From Seminavis robusta (lineage: Eukaryota > Bacillariophyta > Bacillariophyceae > Naviculales > Naviculaceae), in the NCBI GenBank assembly GCA_903772945.1, contig CAICTM010000032.1, positions 62,001-126,000 on the forward strand: a DNA stretch of 64,000 bases, in the 5' to 3' direction. Shown in pieces: positions 21,729 through 32,466 of the stretch. The notes under the pieces were generated by a model. The model was not told the DNA's origin and searched no databases. It saw only the letters and a program-made list of their open reading frames with translations. The translations under genes and the position numbers were made by a program. The first letter of the stretch is position 1; each line of letters starts with the position of its first letter.

Positions 21729-23968
21729 ATGAGTAGCCCAGCAGCAGCTCCTGAGCACATCGCCTTCTCGAACGACTCCAGCTTGGAGGAGAAAATAGGT
21801 CCATCATCGCAAGAAGATGAATTATCAGGCAGCCTCAACAAGCAAGAAGTCAAACGATCATCTTCAAAGGAAGGGGCCACGAAAGACCAGCCTTCCATGG
21901 GCTTCGATATTTATAACCAGACCAAGTCACCATCACCAGATGATCCTTCATTGACAGCTTGTCTGCATCTCGGAATTCAAAGTGTTATTTTTGATAATGA
22001 TAATTCCAACAGTATTCAGTCAATAATGACGTCTCCCTCCAGTTTTGGAGTCCAGCCCCTCCGGCTCCCTAATCCAGAACGTCTGCCTGGAGCTATTCAT
22101 GTCCGTGGTTTGAATTCGTATACGTCCAATAATAGAGGAACACGACCACGGGGGGAGAATCCTCCAATCAATGACAGGGCTGCCAATATTGTGAACACGG
22201 ATACTAGCACCAACAACAATGACCTGGCAGTGGCCAACTTGGTGGTAGAAGAGGATCTACACCCAGCCATTCTAGAAGACCTTGATGCGGCTGCTAGAAA
22301 GAGACAAGAAAGTAACAAGAACATCAAAAAGTATGGTTGTCTGGGAGCAATATTCCTCATAATCATTCTCATAATTGTTGTTGTTGTGGTTTCAGTCAGA
22401 GGAAACAAACCAACGGATTCCACACTCATGATGCCATCACTGGCACCCACAACTTATCATACCCAAGCTCCAACAGCTCTTGAAGGATCTCTGCTGACTT
22501 TGCTTCCAGATGAGACTGTTCATGCTATAGCAGACGATGCAGATTCGCCCCAATCCAAGGCTTGGCAATGGCTCCTCCAAGACTATGAGTTGCTTCCTTA
22601 CTACACGAGTGCTCGAGTTGTCCAAAGATTCGCCCTTGCCACTTTGTATTATGCTACAGAAGGTTCAAATTGGGCAGTTCAAACCAACTGGCTCGATCAC
22701 AGTGTTCATGAGTGTGGATGGTTCAACAGACCCGATTATGCAATGATGAATTCACTTTCAGAAGTGTATCCTGGATACCTCCAAGGTTTTTTCCCATCTA
22801 CAGAGCCACCAAAGCCTTGCGATAACAATGGCCTCTATCAGCATCTTTGGCTTGACCGAAACAATTTATCAGGCTACTTGCCAACAGAGATCTACCTACT
22901 TTCAACTCTCAAGACACTTTCCCTTGGATACAATCAGATTTGGGGAACCATCTCTAGTCACATTGGACAGCTCAGATCTTTGGAAGGACTCCATATGACG
23001 ATGCTACAAGAGGCTGGAAACATACCTTCCGAAGTTGGTTTCCTGACCACATTGAGACACGTTGCACTGGAGGAAAACAACCACCAAGGGCATATTCCAA
23101 CCGAGCTATGGCTACTTACAAACTTGGAACAACTATTTATGAGCGACAACCCTGGTTTGCAAGGTAGCATTCCAGCGGAAATTGGAAACTTTTCCAATCT
23201 GGGTACGCTTGTCTTATGGGATGGTTCTCTCACTGGTATGTTGTAGTTCTCTAGTGGGAAACCTGCATTAATAATTGCTGCTGCTGTCTGACATTCCTCT
23301 ATGCATATGGTTCAGGGACCATCCCAACAGAGATTGGGAAAGCAAGTTCTCTTGAATGGATAGTCTTGTATGAAAACAGCATGTCAGGAAGTCTTCCCAG
23401 TGAGTTGATGCAGCTTCCAAAGCTACAGATGCTATCGCTGTTTGAAAACTCTTTCCAAAGCACAATCCCTACTGAGTTGGGTCAAATATCTGGCCTGGCA
23501 ATGTTAACAATGAGGGATAACCAGCTCACTGGTCCGGTGCCAAGTGAGCTGGGACTCCTTACAGGACTCGCCTTCACTCTCAACCTAAGGAATAACGAAC
23601 TCTCAGGCACCATTCCTTCAGAGCTTGGGCTCTTCTCAGGGCTGGCAGAGCTAGAACTCAGAGACAATCGCTTCACCGGCCAAGTTCCCAGTGAATTTGG
23701 CCAGCTTGAGTCTGTGGGACACTTGACTTTGGCAGGCAATGATCTCTCTGGGACCTTGCCGGAAGAGCTTGGAACTCTACAACAGTCACTTCATACTTTG
23801 AGAATGGAGGACAACCCACAGTTGTCTGGTACGATCCCCGTTGGTATTTGCAATCTCAACAATACTTGTGTCTCCAATGCGATCGACGTATGCGAGGGTC
23901 CCTTTGGGTTGTCTTTTAACTGTTCTGGGATGCTTTGTGGCTGTGGCTGTATTTGTGATGGGAGATAG
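21729..23968 (+). CDS. membrane-anchored leucine-rich-repeat protein LRR3
   Basis: Predicted 719-residue paralogue of LRR1 and LRR2, on the opposite strand. Exon 1 is 21729-23235, the intron 23236-23315 (80 bp, GTATGT...CAG, phase 1) and exon 2 23316-23968. The N-terminal polar region is shorter and differs most from the other two. From AVANLVVEEDLHPAI onward the three are nearly collinear: basic KKYGCLGA, a long Ile/Val anchor, DSTLMMPSLAPTT, LLTLLPDETVHAIADD, then LRRs and a Cys-rich end. Exon 2 is again 653 bp. LRR3 is closer to LRR2 than to LRR1 around the anchor and linker. Its orientation and its distance from LRR2 imply a separate duplication with inversion. Probable surface protein; no enzymatic domain. 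Confidence 0.9.
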
Positions 23969-24099
23969 ACTAGAGTGAGGAGGCCAGGAATCGATTAGAC
24001 AATCTTTGTAGCAGTTGAGACCATAGAAGCAAAGATTGTGTATACCAACAACCAGCAAAACTCCTGCACCAGCCAGTAAGCCAGCCTTCCATTTCCTAG

Positions 24100-24927
24100 C
24101 TAGTCTGCCTTTTCTTTAAAGATTCCGGATGGCTGCATCGCCGATTCCCAAGGCACTGGGTTAGAACAATAAATGCCACCGTCATCATCTCCTTCCCTGC
24201 GATCTCCTTCTTTTTTCCACCGTGTAGCCCACCGTATCTGGAATGGGCCGCGTCGGCTCGCATTTGGCAACGTCGAGCGCAAATGGTAGTACTGGCTGCC
24301 AACCCCGGCTTCGAGAAAGGACTCAAGTCGATGGCGACTATAGATCAATTCGAAGGGGTCAAAATCAAAGCGCCCTCCTGGATCGAGTGTCGTTGTGATT
24401 TCCCGTACAGCCCTGCCTCCGGGAGCAAGCGTCCCCCCTCGCAAAAAGGCTCGAGGATGGATCTGATGGAATGCCTTTTCCCCGCAAAAGAGAAATTTGC
24501 CCGTGGCAAGGTCCACACGCTTCCAGTACATAAATTGGTACCCGACACTGAGCTTGATGGGGTGCACTTTGTCCGCGTTGAAGATTGTGACGCGCGCCTC
24601 CATGGACGTCTCGTGGTTGCTGATCTGTTGAGGTGGTGCCATTTGCAACCAAATGACGATCGGCGAATTCTTTGTCACACTTGGATTTCCAAAGGTTTGG
24701 CAAATCTCCTTCCATTGCAATACCTCGCCGCTGTCCCTCCGAAACGAGCATCTGGCGTAAAAAGGCAGAAGTGAGTGGCAGAGATTCTTCCAGAGAATTG
24801 GGTCGTCACGACATTCGAAAAAGGTGCGGCAGCTCGCAAAACAAGTTGCCACATCGCAAAAGGTTGGAAGGAACGACAAGACTGCAATAAGTGCATCCCC
24901 GGGTAAGGACGTGATCTCCTCTGCCAT
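24100..24927 (-). CDS. F-box-like protein
   Basis: Predicted 275-residue protein. Residues 6-50 (ITSLPGDALIAVLSFLPTFC, then CFASCRTFFECRDDPILWKN) fit the F-box: a Leu-Pro start, hydrophobic helices and a closing Trp. F-box proteins bind Skp1 and bring substrates to SCF ubiquitin ligases. The rest (about 80-275) shows no repeat of the LRR, WD or Kelch type. A segment with QMAPPQQISNHETSMEARVT and GGRFDFDPFELIYSR might be a substrate-binding beta domain, but that is a guess. It is convergent with LRR3, 131 bp away. Function assignment rests on the N-terminus only. Confidence 0.75.
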   Translation of the reverse strand: MAEEITSLPGDALIAVLSFLPTFCDVATCFASCRTFFECRDDPILWKNLCHSLLPFYARCSFRRDSGEVLQWKEICQTFGNPSVTKNSPIVIWLQMAPPQQISNHETSMEARVTIFNADKVHPIKLSVGYQFMYWKRVDLATGKFLFCGEKAFHQIHPRAFLRGGTLAPGGRAVREITTTLDPGGRFDFDPFELIYSRHRLESFLEAGVGSQYYHLRSTLPNASRRGPFQIRWATRWKKEGDRREGDDDGGIYCSNPVPWESAMQPSGIFKEKAD

Positions 24928-25681
24928 TGCCTGATACTACCGCTAGCTGGCTACCTGGCAACGACAAATGCTTGTAGGTCTCGATCCAACGCTGGTTTTC
25001 CTCTTGTTGCTGATCGGTGCTCATGGGTTAACAAACTGGTCTTCGATGGGCAAACCACGACTGAATGTACCGAAAAGACGCGACGATGAGGTGAATTGTG
25101 TCGAACATGACGCAACAAATCCGTGCTGACATGCCTATGATGAATCATATCGAAAGCAACAAACCTTGTGAGCTCCTTGTGAGTGGCAAACAGGATACCC
25201 CAAAAGATTCGGAACAAGATCTCAATAATCCTGCTGGTCCCATCAGTCAATGACTGGAAGCCTCGCGAAGTATCATACTTGCTCTGCAAAAGGAGGAAGC
25301 TGGCAGAACAGCTAAGGTTTCGCTCGTACCGTTACGGTACCGGTAAGCAGCTGCTTGAATCCATTTGTTAGTTCATTTGGAGTATTTCCAAACGCTGGTC
25401 CCATCACAGATCCAGATCATTCGAAAAAAGACCAGGTAACTAATACTAGAGCTGCCTCTCGTACCGTATTGTTTATGATCTTGCTTTCTCCCACTCGAAG
25501 TTTGTACAAGGCAGTTCCTCTTGCCGAACAAGGACTCATTAGTCGCTATGGACAACTCCCAGCACATTGACTTCTGCAAGCTTGTTCCAGGGCCGAAGAA
25601 ACTCATCTCACAAATTTGAATCCTAGAATTAAGTCTCTTACCTTCATTGCTTTCCTCACCCCTTTCCGATACTCGCCCAAC
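24928..25681. repeat. upstream flank of b5-1, duplicated at b5-2 and b5-3
   Basis: From about 25185 this DNA aligns to about 27755-28238, and more weakly to 32205-32466. Shared stretches include AAAAGATTCGGAACAAGATC, TGGAAGCCTCGCG and TTTCCAAAC-CTGGTCCCATC. It marks the cytochrome b5 genes as tandem segmental duplicates carrying their promoters. No gene inside. Confidence 0.7.
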
Positions 25682-26561
25682 ATGAGATTCTTTTCCACTG
25701 CTACGTTATTGTGGGTGATGGTGAAGCCTTCGTTGGTTCAGAGTCAAGTCACCTTGACTGACATTGCGGCACACAACACTGTAACTGATTGCTGGACTGC
25801 CGTGTACGGTGAGGTAACGTCTTTAAGCATTTGTGATGTTACGTGGCAGCTCCTCGCACAGTGGTGAATGTCACTCACAATGACAGTCTTCCGCGGTTGT
25901 CTCTGGCATTGGCTTTCATATAGGTTTACGACGTAACAGCCTATGCACCCAACCATCCGGTTGGTGCCACTATCGTAAGTGCTCATTTGCCCCATGTATC
26001 GCTTGACTCCAGAAGTGGATGCAAGCTCATGTCACACGATTTCTTGTGCCACAGCTCGTAAATGGCATGTGTGGGAAGGATGGAACTCCTGCTTTTGATC
26101 CTGTCCATGGAGACACACCAGGGTACATGCAAATCTTCCCTGGTATCACTTACCTAGGAACGCTCCTTGCTGCAACCCCAGCACCCGTTCCAGTTCCGGT
26201 CACCCCAGCACCCATTCCAGCCACCCCAGCACCCATTCCAGTTCCTGCCACCCCAGCTCCCGTTCCAGTTCCTACCACCCCAGCTCCCGTTCCAGTGCCT
26301 GCTACCCCAGCGCCTGTCCCAGTTCCTGCCACCCCAGCTCCCGTTCCAGTGCCTGCGACCCCAGCGCCTGTCCCAGTTCCTGCCACCCCAGCTCCCGTTC
26401 CAGTGCCTGCTACCCCAGTGCCTGTCCCAGTTCCTGTCACCAAACCCCCTACGAGGCCCGCCATTGCTGCTGCTACTGTTACAGCTACCGTAACCAGGCC
26501 CACTATGACGTCTATTTCTACCTCCGAGTCGTCTGATGACAGGAAGCAGCTTCGCGGATAG
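25682..26561 (+). CDS. secreted cytochrome-b5-like protein with Pro-Val repeats, copy 1 (b5-1)
   Basis: Predicted 229-residue protein from three phase-0 exons: 25682-25813, 25924-25974 and 26055-26561 (introns 110 and 80 bp). Residues 1-22 are a signal peptide (MRFFSTATLLWVMVKPSLVQ). Residues 23-100 are a cytochrome-b5 fold: VTLTDIAAHNT, DCWTAVYGE, VYDVTAYAPNHPVGA and MCGKDGTPAFDPVHGD. The two likely haem ligands, His55 (NHPVG) and His79 (VHGD), are 24 residues apart, the spacing of classical b5. ITYLGTL closes the domain. The rest is a repeat of P-A-P-V-P-V-P-A-T (about 101-190) and a Thr/Ser-rich basic end. The repeat could be an extended, possibly hydroxyproline-bearing stalk attached to the cell wall. 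Electron-transfer or haem-binding role outside the cell is inferred. Confidence 0.85.
26175..26440 (+). repeat. 27-bp coding tandem repeat (PAPVPVPAT)
   Basis: Tandem units of about 27 bp encoding PAPVPVPAT with small variations, including two shorter first units with Ile. Length differs strongly between the three paralogues, as expected for replication slippage or unequal exchange. Confidence 0.9.
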
Positions 26562-28238
26562 AGCGTGCCACTGGATGAAGAGCGTGCCCCCTACCGGTAA
26601 CTAAGTGGTAGCTGTGGCCGGGGTGGGATGGACTAACCCCCCGAAGAATCATCCCTGTGCTCGGAGGAGAATACATGCAGGAAGAATAACAAACAGAACT
26701 GAATAAAATGATGTGGTCGCTATGTTGAAATTCGGGAGGTTTTTGAGAAATATTAAAAGAACCATTTTTCTTGCTTTTTTTAACACCACCAGTCATCTCA
26801 CCTAGTAATTAGTCTAACACGCACACACTTTGAAAAAGCTTTAACATACACTTTGCGCTATGCAGTTCCTTTTACCGTATGGGGATGAGCAAAAGTTGCC
26901 ATAGCGCTGTAGTGTACTCTGTTCGCTACCGTAACACTGATAGTTAGGGTGGGTCAGATTCCACACTACTACCAAGAAAGTCCTGTAGGTATGGATACCT
27001 GCAGCGGTACAGTTTGGGCGAAAAGGAATGATCAAATCCAATTTTTGGCTTTTTCTGGTTAATTTTGATTGGATTGCATTGAATTGGATTGCATTGAATT
27101 GAATTGGATTGGATTGCATTGAATTGGTATTTACTATACAAAATACAGTACTTTTCTGGATCTAATTGAATCCAATCTAGTCCAATCCAATGCAATTCAA
27201 ACCAATCCAATCCAATTAAACGTATTTGCCGGTAAAAAGGTAAAAAACCGAATTTTAAGTTTTCAACTGACTTTTAGTTAGTTGAGTCAGTTGATCAATC
27301 TACCAGTATTACATGTCAATGTACCGGTAACTACGGAGGTACTAGCACCACATACCCTACTGCCTAACCAATGCAATCTGGGGCTATGAGGAGGTTTGCT
27401 CATCCCCTATTAAAATAGTAAATTTTGAACATGCATTTAGTTCTTAAAGAGAAATAATTATGACTCCCTTGAGATACCTGAATGAAGCCTTTCTATATCT
27501 TTGGATAGTTGATACAATCGGCTTACTGGTAGCTAGTACCTTTTGTTTGTCGTGGCGTTAAATAAAAGGAGAAAGAATTGGCGGGTGTTAAAGAAAACAG
27601 GGGAAAAACTGGTGGCAAAAAAAGAGAGAATTCCGGTCTATTTTAACATTTCCCAGGTCCATCAGCGTACCACTGCACGGTAACCATCAGGTCGAACATG
27701 GAGCAAGGTTTCGATGCGAATCGAAAGGCTACAAAGCTTGTGAGTGTCAAAACAAGATACCACCCCAAAAGATTCGGAACAAGATCCTGCTGCCAGTGGT
27801 CCCATCAGGCAATGCATGGCTGGAAGCCTCGCGGGATACACTTGGTCTGAATAGGAGGAAAAGCAGAACGAATACGGGTTAGCCGCTCTGATGAATCCTT
27901 TTGTTGGTTATCTGGTAGTGTTTCCAAACACTGGTCCCATCACAGGTCCAGATCCTTCGAAAAAGGACGAGGCAACTATAGATCTGCAACTCGTAACCTA
28001 GTTGTGATAGTGCTGTCTGGCATACGACGACTGTAAATGTGAGTTCATCGCTCTTGCTCAACTAGTATTCCTTGGCCACACTGGTCTGTCCGTGGCACCT
28101 TGACATCTTCAAGCTCGATCCAGGGCCGAACTTTATGTTCGTGAGCTTGTCCCTTTTATTCAACCATCTCACAAATTTGAAACCTAGAAGTCGCTTGTGG
28201 TCATTGCTTTCCCCACCCCTTTGCTATACTCACCCAAC
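26562..28238. other. intergenic between b5-1 and b5-2
   Basis: No gene supported. Contains the foldback of 27068-27217 and, from about 27755, the duplicated upstream flank of the b5 genes. Confidence 0.55.
27068..27217. repeat. foldback of ATTGGATT/AATCCAAT units
   Basis: Left arm (27068-27127) repeats GATTGCATTGAATTG-type units. Right arm (about 27163-27217) carries the reverse complement (CCAATCCAATGCAATTCAA). About 35 bp separate them. The repetitive arms could pair in several registers. Confidence 0.75.
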
Positions 28239-29014
28239 ATGAGATTTTCTTCCGCTGCTACATTATTGTGGGTGATGGGGAAACCTGTGTTGGTTCAGAG
28301 TCAAGTCACCTTGACTGACATTGCGGCACACAACACTGCAACTGATTGCTGGACTGCGGTGTACGGCGAGGTAACATTAAAACTATTGTGTTGTTGCATT
28401 GCAGATCCTCGCGCAGCAATGTATATCACTCACAATGACAGTCTACCACGGTGGTCGCTCTCTGGCGTTGGTTTTCATAGGCTTACGATGTAACAGCCTA
28501 TGCGCCCAACCATCCCGTTGGTGCCACTATCGTAAGTGCTCATTTGCCCCATGCATACACCATCACACCATACAGGTAAGGTCGATTTGACACCAGAAGT
28601 GGACGCAAGCTCACACGATTTCTGTTGTCATAGCTTGTAAATGGCATGTGTGGGAAGGATGGGACTCCTGCTTTCGATCCTGTCCACGGAGACACACCAG
28701 GATACATGCAAATCTTTCCAGGCATCACTTACCTAGGAAAGCTCGTAGCTGCAACCCCGGTACCCGTCCCAGTTCCGGCTACCCCAGCTCCGGTTCCAGT
28801 TCCAGTTCCAGTTCCAGTTCCAGTGCCTGCAACCCCAGCTCCCGTTCCAGTTCCTGTAACCCCGGGTACAGGTAAAGTCACCAGACCCCCTTCGAGGCCC
28901 GCTGCCACCGGCAAGGTAACAAGGCCACCTTCCAGGCCCGCCGTTGTCACTGCCACTGTAACAAGGCCCGGAACCTCCAAGTCGTTTGATGACAGGAAGA
29001 AGCTTCGCGGATAG
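28239..29014 (+). CDS. secreted cytochrome-b5-like protein with Pro-Val repeats, copy 2 (b5-2)
   Basis: Predicted 187-residue paralogue of the gene at 25682. Exons are 28239-28370, 28481-28531 and 28634-29014; introns are 110 and 102 bp, both phase 0 at the same codons as copy 1. The signal peptide (MRFSSAATLLWVMGKPVLVQ) and b5 domain are almost unchanged. His55 (NHPVG) and His79 (VHGD) are kept. The first codon of exon 2 changes Val to Ala. The tail is shorter: pure Val-Pro runs (PVPVPVPVPVP), then TGKVTRPPSRPA twice, ending DDRKKLRG, close to DDRKQLRG of copy 1. The conserved end suggests the C-terminus matters, for example in anchoring. Probably secreted haem protein; no partner oxidoreductase is nearby. 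Confidence 0.85.
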
Positions 29015-29335
29015 CTTGTGTTGCTGGATGAAACGCGTTACCCCTAAGTGGTTAGCTATGGCTGATGAGTCGAATCAGCCCTGTGATTGGAGGAGAATAT
29101 ATGTAGTAACATTAAGAAGGAGAACTTAACTAAGTGACGTGTTCGTTATGTTGAATTTGATGTATCTAGAATTTGATGAATCTAGAATTATTTGATGTAT
29201 CACATGTAGATAGTGCGCCAGAAAGCCAATCAGTTTGGCAGGACTCTGCTCAGAACGGACAAGTGCTTTCCACTGGGATTGGCAGGCTGGGGTCACAAAT
29301 GGATCAAGATCAGTTCAGATGCACGTCAAGCCACC

Positions 29336-29995
29336 TCATTCATTGCCTTGAGGCATGTCCATTTTCCCACCCACTTCCATGTAGAAACCAGGAAGTCCAC
29401 TTTTGCTTCCCAATGCAATGATATCCACAGAAGTGATTTTCCCATCTTTCAAGGTGTACCAGAATCGCTCTGGATCCATGGCACAATGCTTTCCCTTGGC
29501 GGGTACTGGTGGGAAGTTGGCAAACGCATAGGGCTCCCCACTGTGCGTCCCCTTGACGAGCAACTCTTCCACAAGCACCTGTCCACTCTTTTCCTCCTTG
29601 ATAAAGTCCCACGAAAACTTGATATCTGGAAAGCTTTTAAAGAACTTTTGCAACTCGGCAACAAACACGGATACTGGGAAACCAGGGGTATCCTCAAACC
29701 TTGCCATGACTTGGTCGGATGCAAAGAATCGGAGGAGGCGCTCCTCGTCAGCGTGGTCATTGAGTGCCTGGAGAAAGGCACTGATGATTTTTTCATTGGG
29801 TGTGTGGTATTCTTCTATCACTACATCCACAGGTGTGGTTTTCTTTTTTCTCTTGGATTTGTCCTTTTTGTGACTGCTTGTGCGAGTGCTGTGGCTGTGG
29901 CTGGACACAGACTCCCGGACTGTCGCAACGTCGGATTCAATGGCAGCCTCTTTGCAACGGTTGCTCTTAGTGTGGAAGAGATTCAACAACTTCAT
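29336..29995 (-). CDS. NTF2-like / SnoaL-like domain protein
   Basis: Predicted 219-residue protein. Residues 1-55 are basic and Ser-rich (SSHKKDKSKRKKKTT) and may act as a nuclear or membrane-contact signal. Residues 65-215 resemble the NTF2-like cone fold of SnoaL/polyketide-cyclase relatives: ISAFLQALNDHADEERLLRF, FVAELQKFFKSFPDIKFSWD, VLVEELLVKGTHSGEP, FWYTLKDGKITSVDII. In this fold, proteins act as small-ligand enzymes or scaffolds; residues alone do not decide which. It is convergent with b5-2, 321 bp away. Its 3' part was copied beside b5-3 and has decayed there (33497-33635). Confidence 0.75.
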   Translation of the reverse strand: MKLLNLFHTKSNRCKEAAIESDVATVRESVSSHSHSTRTSSHKKDKSKRKKKTTPVDVVIEEYHTPNEKIISAFLQALNDHADEERLLRFFASDQVMARFEDTPGFPVSVFVAELQKFFKSFPDIKFSWDFIKEEKSGQVLVEELLVKGTHSGEPYAFANFPPVPAKGKHCAMDPERFWYTLKDGKITSVDIIALGSKSGLPGFYMEVGGKMDMPQGNE

Positions 29996-31380
29996 GGTTT
30001 CAACAAAAAGGGAAAAGCTTTTGGAGTGGGGTCAAAGGCGCAATTGTGGAGAGCAAAAAAGTGAGAATAGGATGAGCTTGCAGCTGGCGCTGACGAGCCA
30101 AGAGCAAAGGGCCTATTCGACTAATACACTTCGGGGTAATTATCAATAACTACAATAGACTCAGTCAAGCTTTGGCTCCTAAAGGGGAGAGCTTGGTGTG
30201 TTAGGTGCACGCCAATCTCAAGTCCATGTATGTCTCGGTGCGTGAGATCATTGAAGAGGTAACCGTGTTTCAATATGACTATTATGACTAAGTAAAGCAG
30301 ACGTTAAATCCAAGAGACCGTTATGGTCATCCGCATCCTTTGTTTCCAAGCACTGAATTAGAGAACAATGAATGAAGTGCTCAAAAAGCATTGACACTTA
30401 GTTCTCAATTCTCAATGCTTAAAAATGCCGCATTGCTTATTGCATTATTGCGCCATACATGTACGTGACAATGTAATGGAAACTGGAGACTGGAGTGGCT
30501 GGTGGCTGTCAGAGCTCTGTCAGTTCCTCACACAAGGACCTGTACCGGTGGCTGGGTGCCAAAGAACAGTGCCATTTGGCCCTTTGGACGATCGTAAAAG
30601 TTGCAAAGGCGCAGAGCTCAGAACTGCAGCAGTTCCACGACATCGCAATGTCTTTCCTTTTTGGCAACACGATGAGAGGAGCTACTGGTATGAGAGGCTA
30701 GTAGTATGACCTCGACCCTGACATCTTCAAGCAACCAACGACCCAAGCCTCTAATAGCTAGCTAGAGACATTGAATCGTAAAGAACAGCTTTTAAAGAAC
30801 CAAGCCTTGGTGGGAGATTTCAGCAGCCACAGTTACATGGATCGAGCCAGCCAGCTCCAAATAGTTGATAGTTGAGTTGATTGAGAGCTCGCTCTTGAAC
30901 TGGAAACAAACATGAAATTGAGGACGAACTCAGTATCACTATGATGGCATTTCGTGGAACCTGGCTAAAAGAAGTTACAGAAAGCAGTTGGTCAGGGACA
31001 TACTTGCATACTTGTTACCACTTTAAAAACATGGCTACTGTACATGCTGACACAGCCAAGGCACAAGCAAAAACCGCCTTTCTTCTGCCTGTGATAAAGA
31101 TATGATGGCTAGCTAGCTAGTAGTCTGTTTGCATCATCATCATCGATGAGAGTCATGACCAGACAATGACAACAAGCAATGGCCAAGCCACAGGTTCTTG
31201 GTGGAAAGGCAAAAAGAAGCAAGGTCTACCTTTCAAGAGTTGATGACTGGAGCTGAATCTTTAGGAGAAAAGACTTGGCCTTTGCCAACCATAACCAAAC
31301 CATATGTTCTGAAGGGGGATTCAGTAAATGCCCAAAAGTTGCAAATCCTTGCTGAAATTTCAGTTACAAGGCTTCTTAAC
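29996..31380. other. intergenic, no gene seen
   Basis: AT-rich DNA with short unsupported frames on both strands and several GCTAGCTAG tracts (30760, 31110). Confidence 0.5.
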
Positions 31381-31458
31381 TTGCAGCAGGTCTCTCAAAA
31401 GTTCTTGTCCAAACAGCTGCACGTCGAAGGTACCCACAGTGGGGACCCCCGAATTTAG
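31381..31458 (+). pseudogene. possible NTF2-like gene fragment
   Basis: About 60 bp (GTTCTTGTCCAAACAGCTGC onward to CACAGTGGGGACCCC) look about 70% like the NTF2-like coding strand near 29540-29590, giving LHVEGTHSGDP against LLVKGTHSGEP. Nothing else of the gene aligns around it. It may be a relic of a third copy. Confidence 0.3.
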
Positions 31459-32466
31459 AGTAGCTAGTAGCCTTTCTATCCTGATCTCCTGACCACAGAA
31501 GCAAGTTTAGTGTGTTTGTGCCAGTGTGCCTAAGTTCGCCATTACATGTACTCCATTGTGACTTTCAAGGATAGTTTTCCCCAACTCCTGCCTCCTCCAG
31601 GCATGCCTTTGTGACTCATCAGGCAGCAAGCAAAGCAGTCACCTGCCTGAGACCTGAGCTCCTGAGCTCGCTCGCTCACACTGTATGAATCTCCGCAGGT
31701 TTTGAGCAAGCTTTGAAGATAGATACTCCCAGCATCTCTGTTGCGGTAATGGCTGCTGAATTGGCCTTCTAGATCCCTCCCCGCCCAGAAAGTTGCAGTA
31801 GTTTATGCACATAACCAATGCACTGTACCATTTAGCGTCGAACGAGGCCTTGTGCATGCTTTTTGGCCCTCGCTGGCTTCCGTAGATAATCCTTCTGCTC
31901 TACTATTATGATAGTATACACCCCGATAATCTCGAAAACGTACCACTGTACCGGTACGTGGAGGTGCAAGTAGTACCGGTAGAGGTGCGAGCATCATTTT
32001 TCTTGTGACCGAGGCGACGACGTTTTCCGTTCGCTTGCTGATAAACAATTGAAGCGGTAATGATAGACAATGGAGGTGTACACGTAGCGGTACCAGTCAC
32101 CTCCGTACTCTACACCTCCGGATAGACTACCTCGGATCGGATCCCTACCACTCCTACAAGTGCTCTCAGTATCACTTTGGGGTACAACGGGGCTTCCTTG
32201 GTGAAACTTTTGTAAGGGTTCTTTCCAAACTGGTCCCATCAACAGGCCCACAAGAAAAAGGACGAGGGGTGCAACTTTTTGATCGTGCTGTCTCACATTC
32301 GCTTCGCGTCACATTGACTTACATGTAGTATGCTTCGAGCCAGCAGCTTGATCCAAGAGCAAACAAGATTTCATGTCCATGAGTTGCCCCAATTCAAATC
32401 ATCTCACAAATCTGCAACCTCCTACTAGAAGTCTCTTGTTATCGTTGCTTTCCTCAGCCCTTTTCT
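31459..32466. other. intergenic before b5-3
   Basis: No gene supported. Several ACCGGTAC/GGAGGTG palindromic tracts at 31940-32120. From about 32205 it weakly matches the duplicated b5 upstream flank. Confidence 0.5.

Noticed and set aside
26150-26503. Long open frames on the minus strand and in another plus frame across the Pro-Val repeat
   Set aside because: They are by-products of the 27-bp repeat and lack any start or domain support; the spliced b5 frame explains the region.
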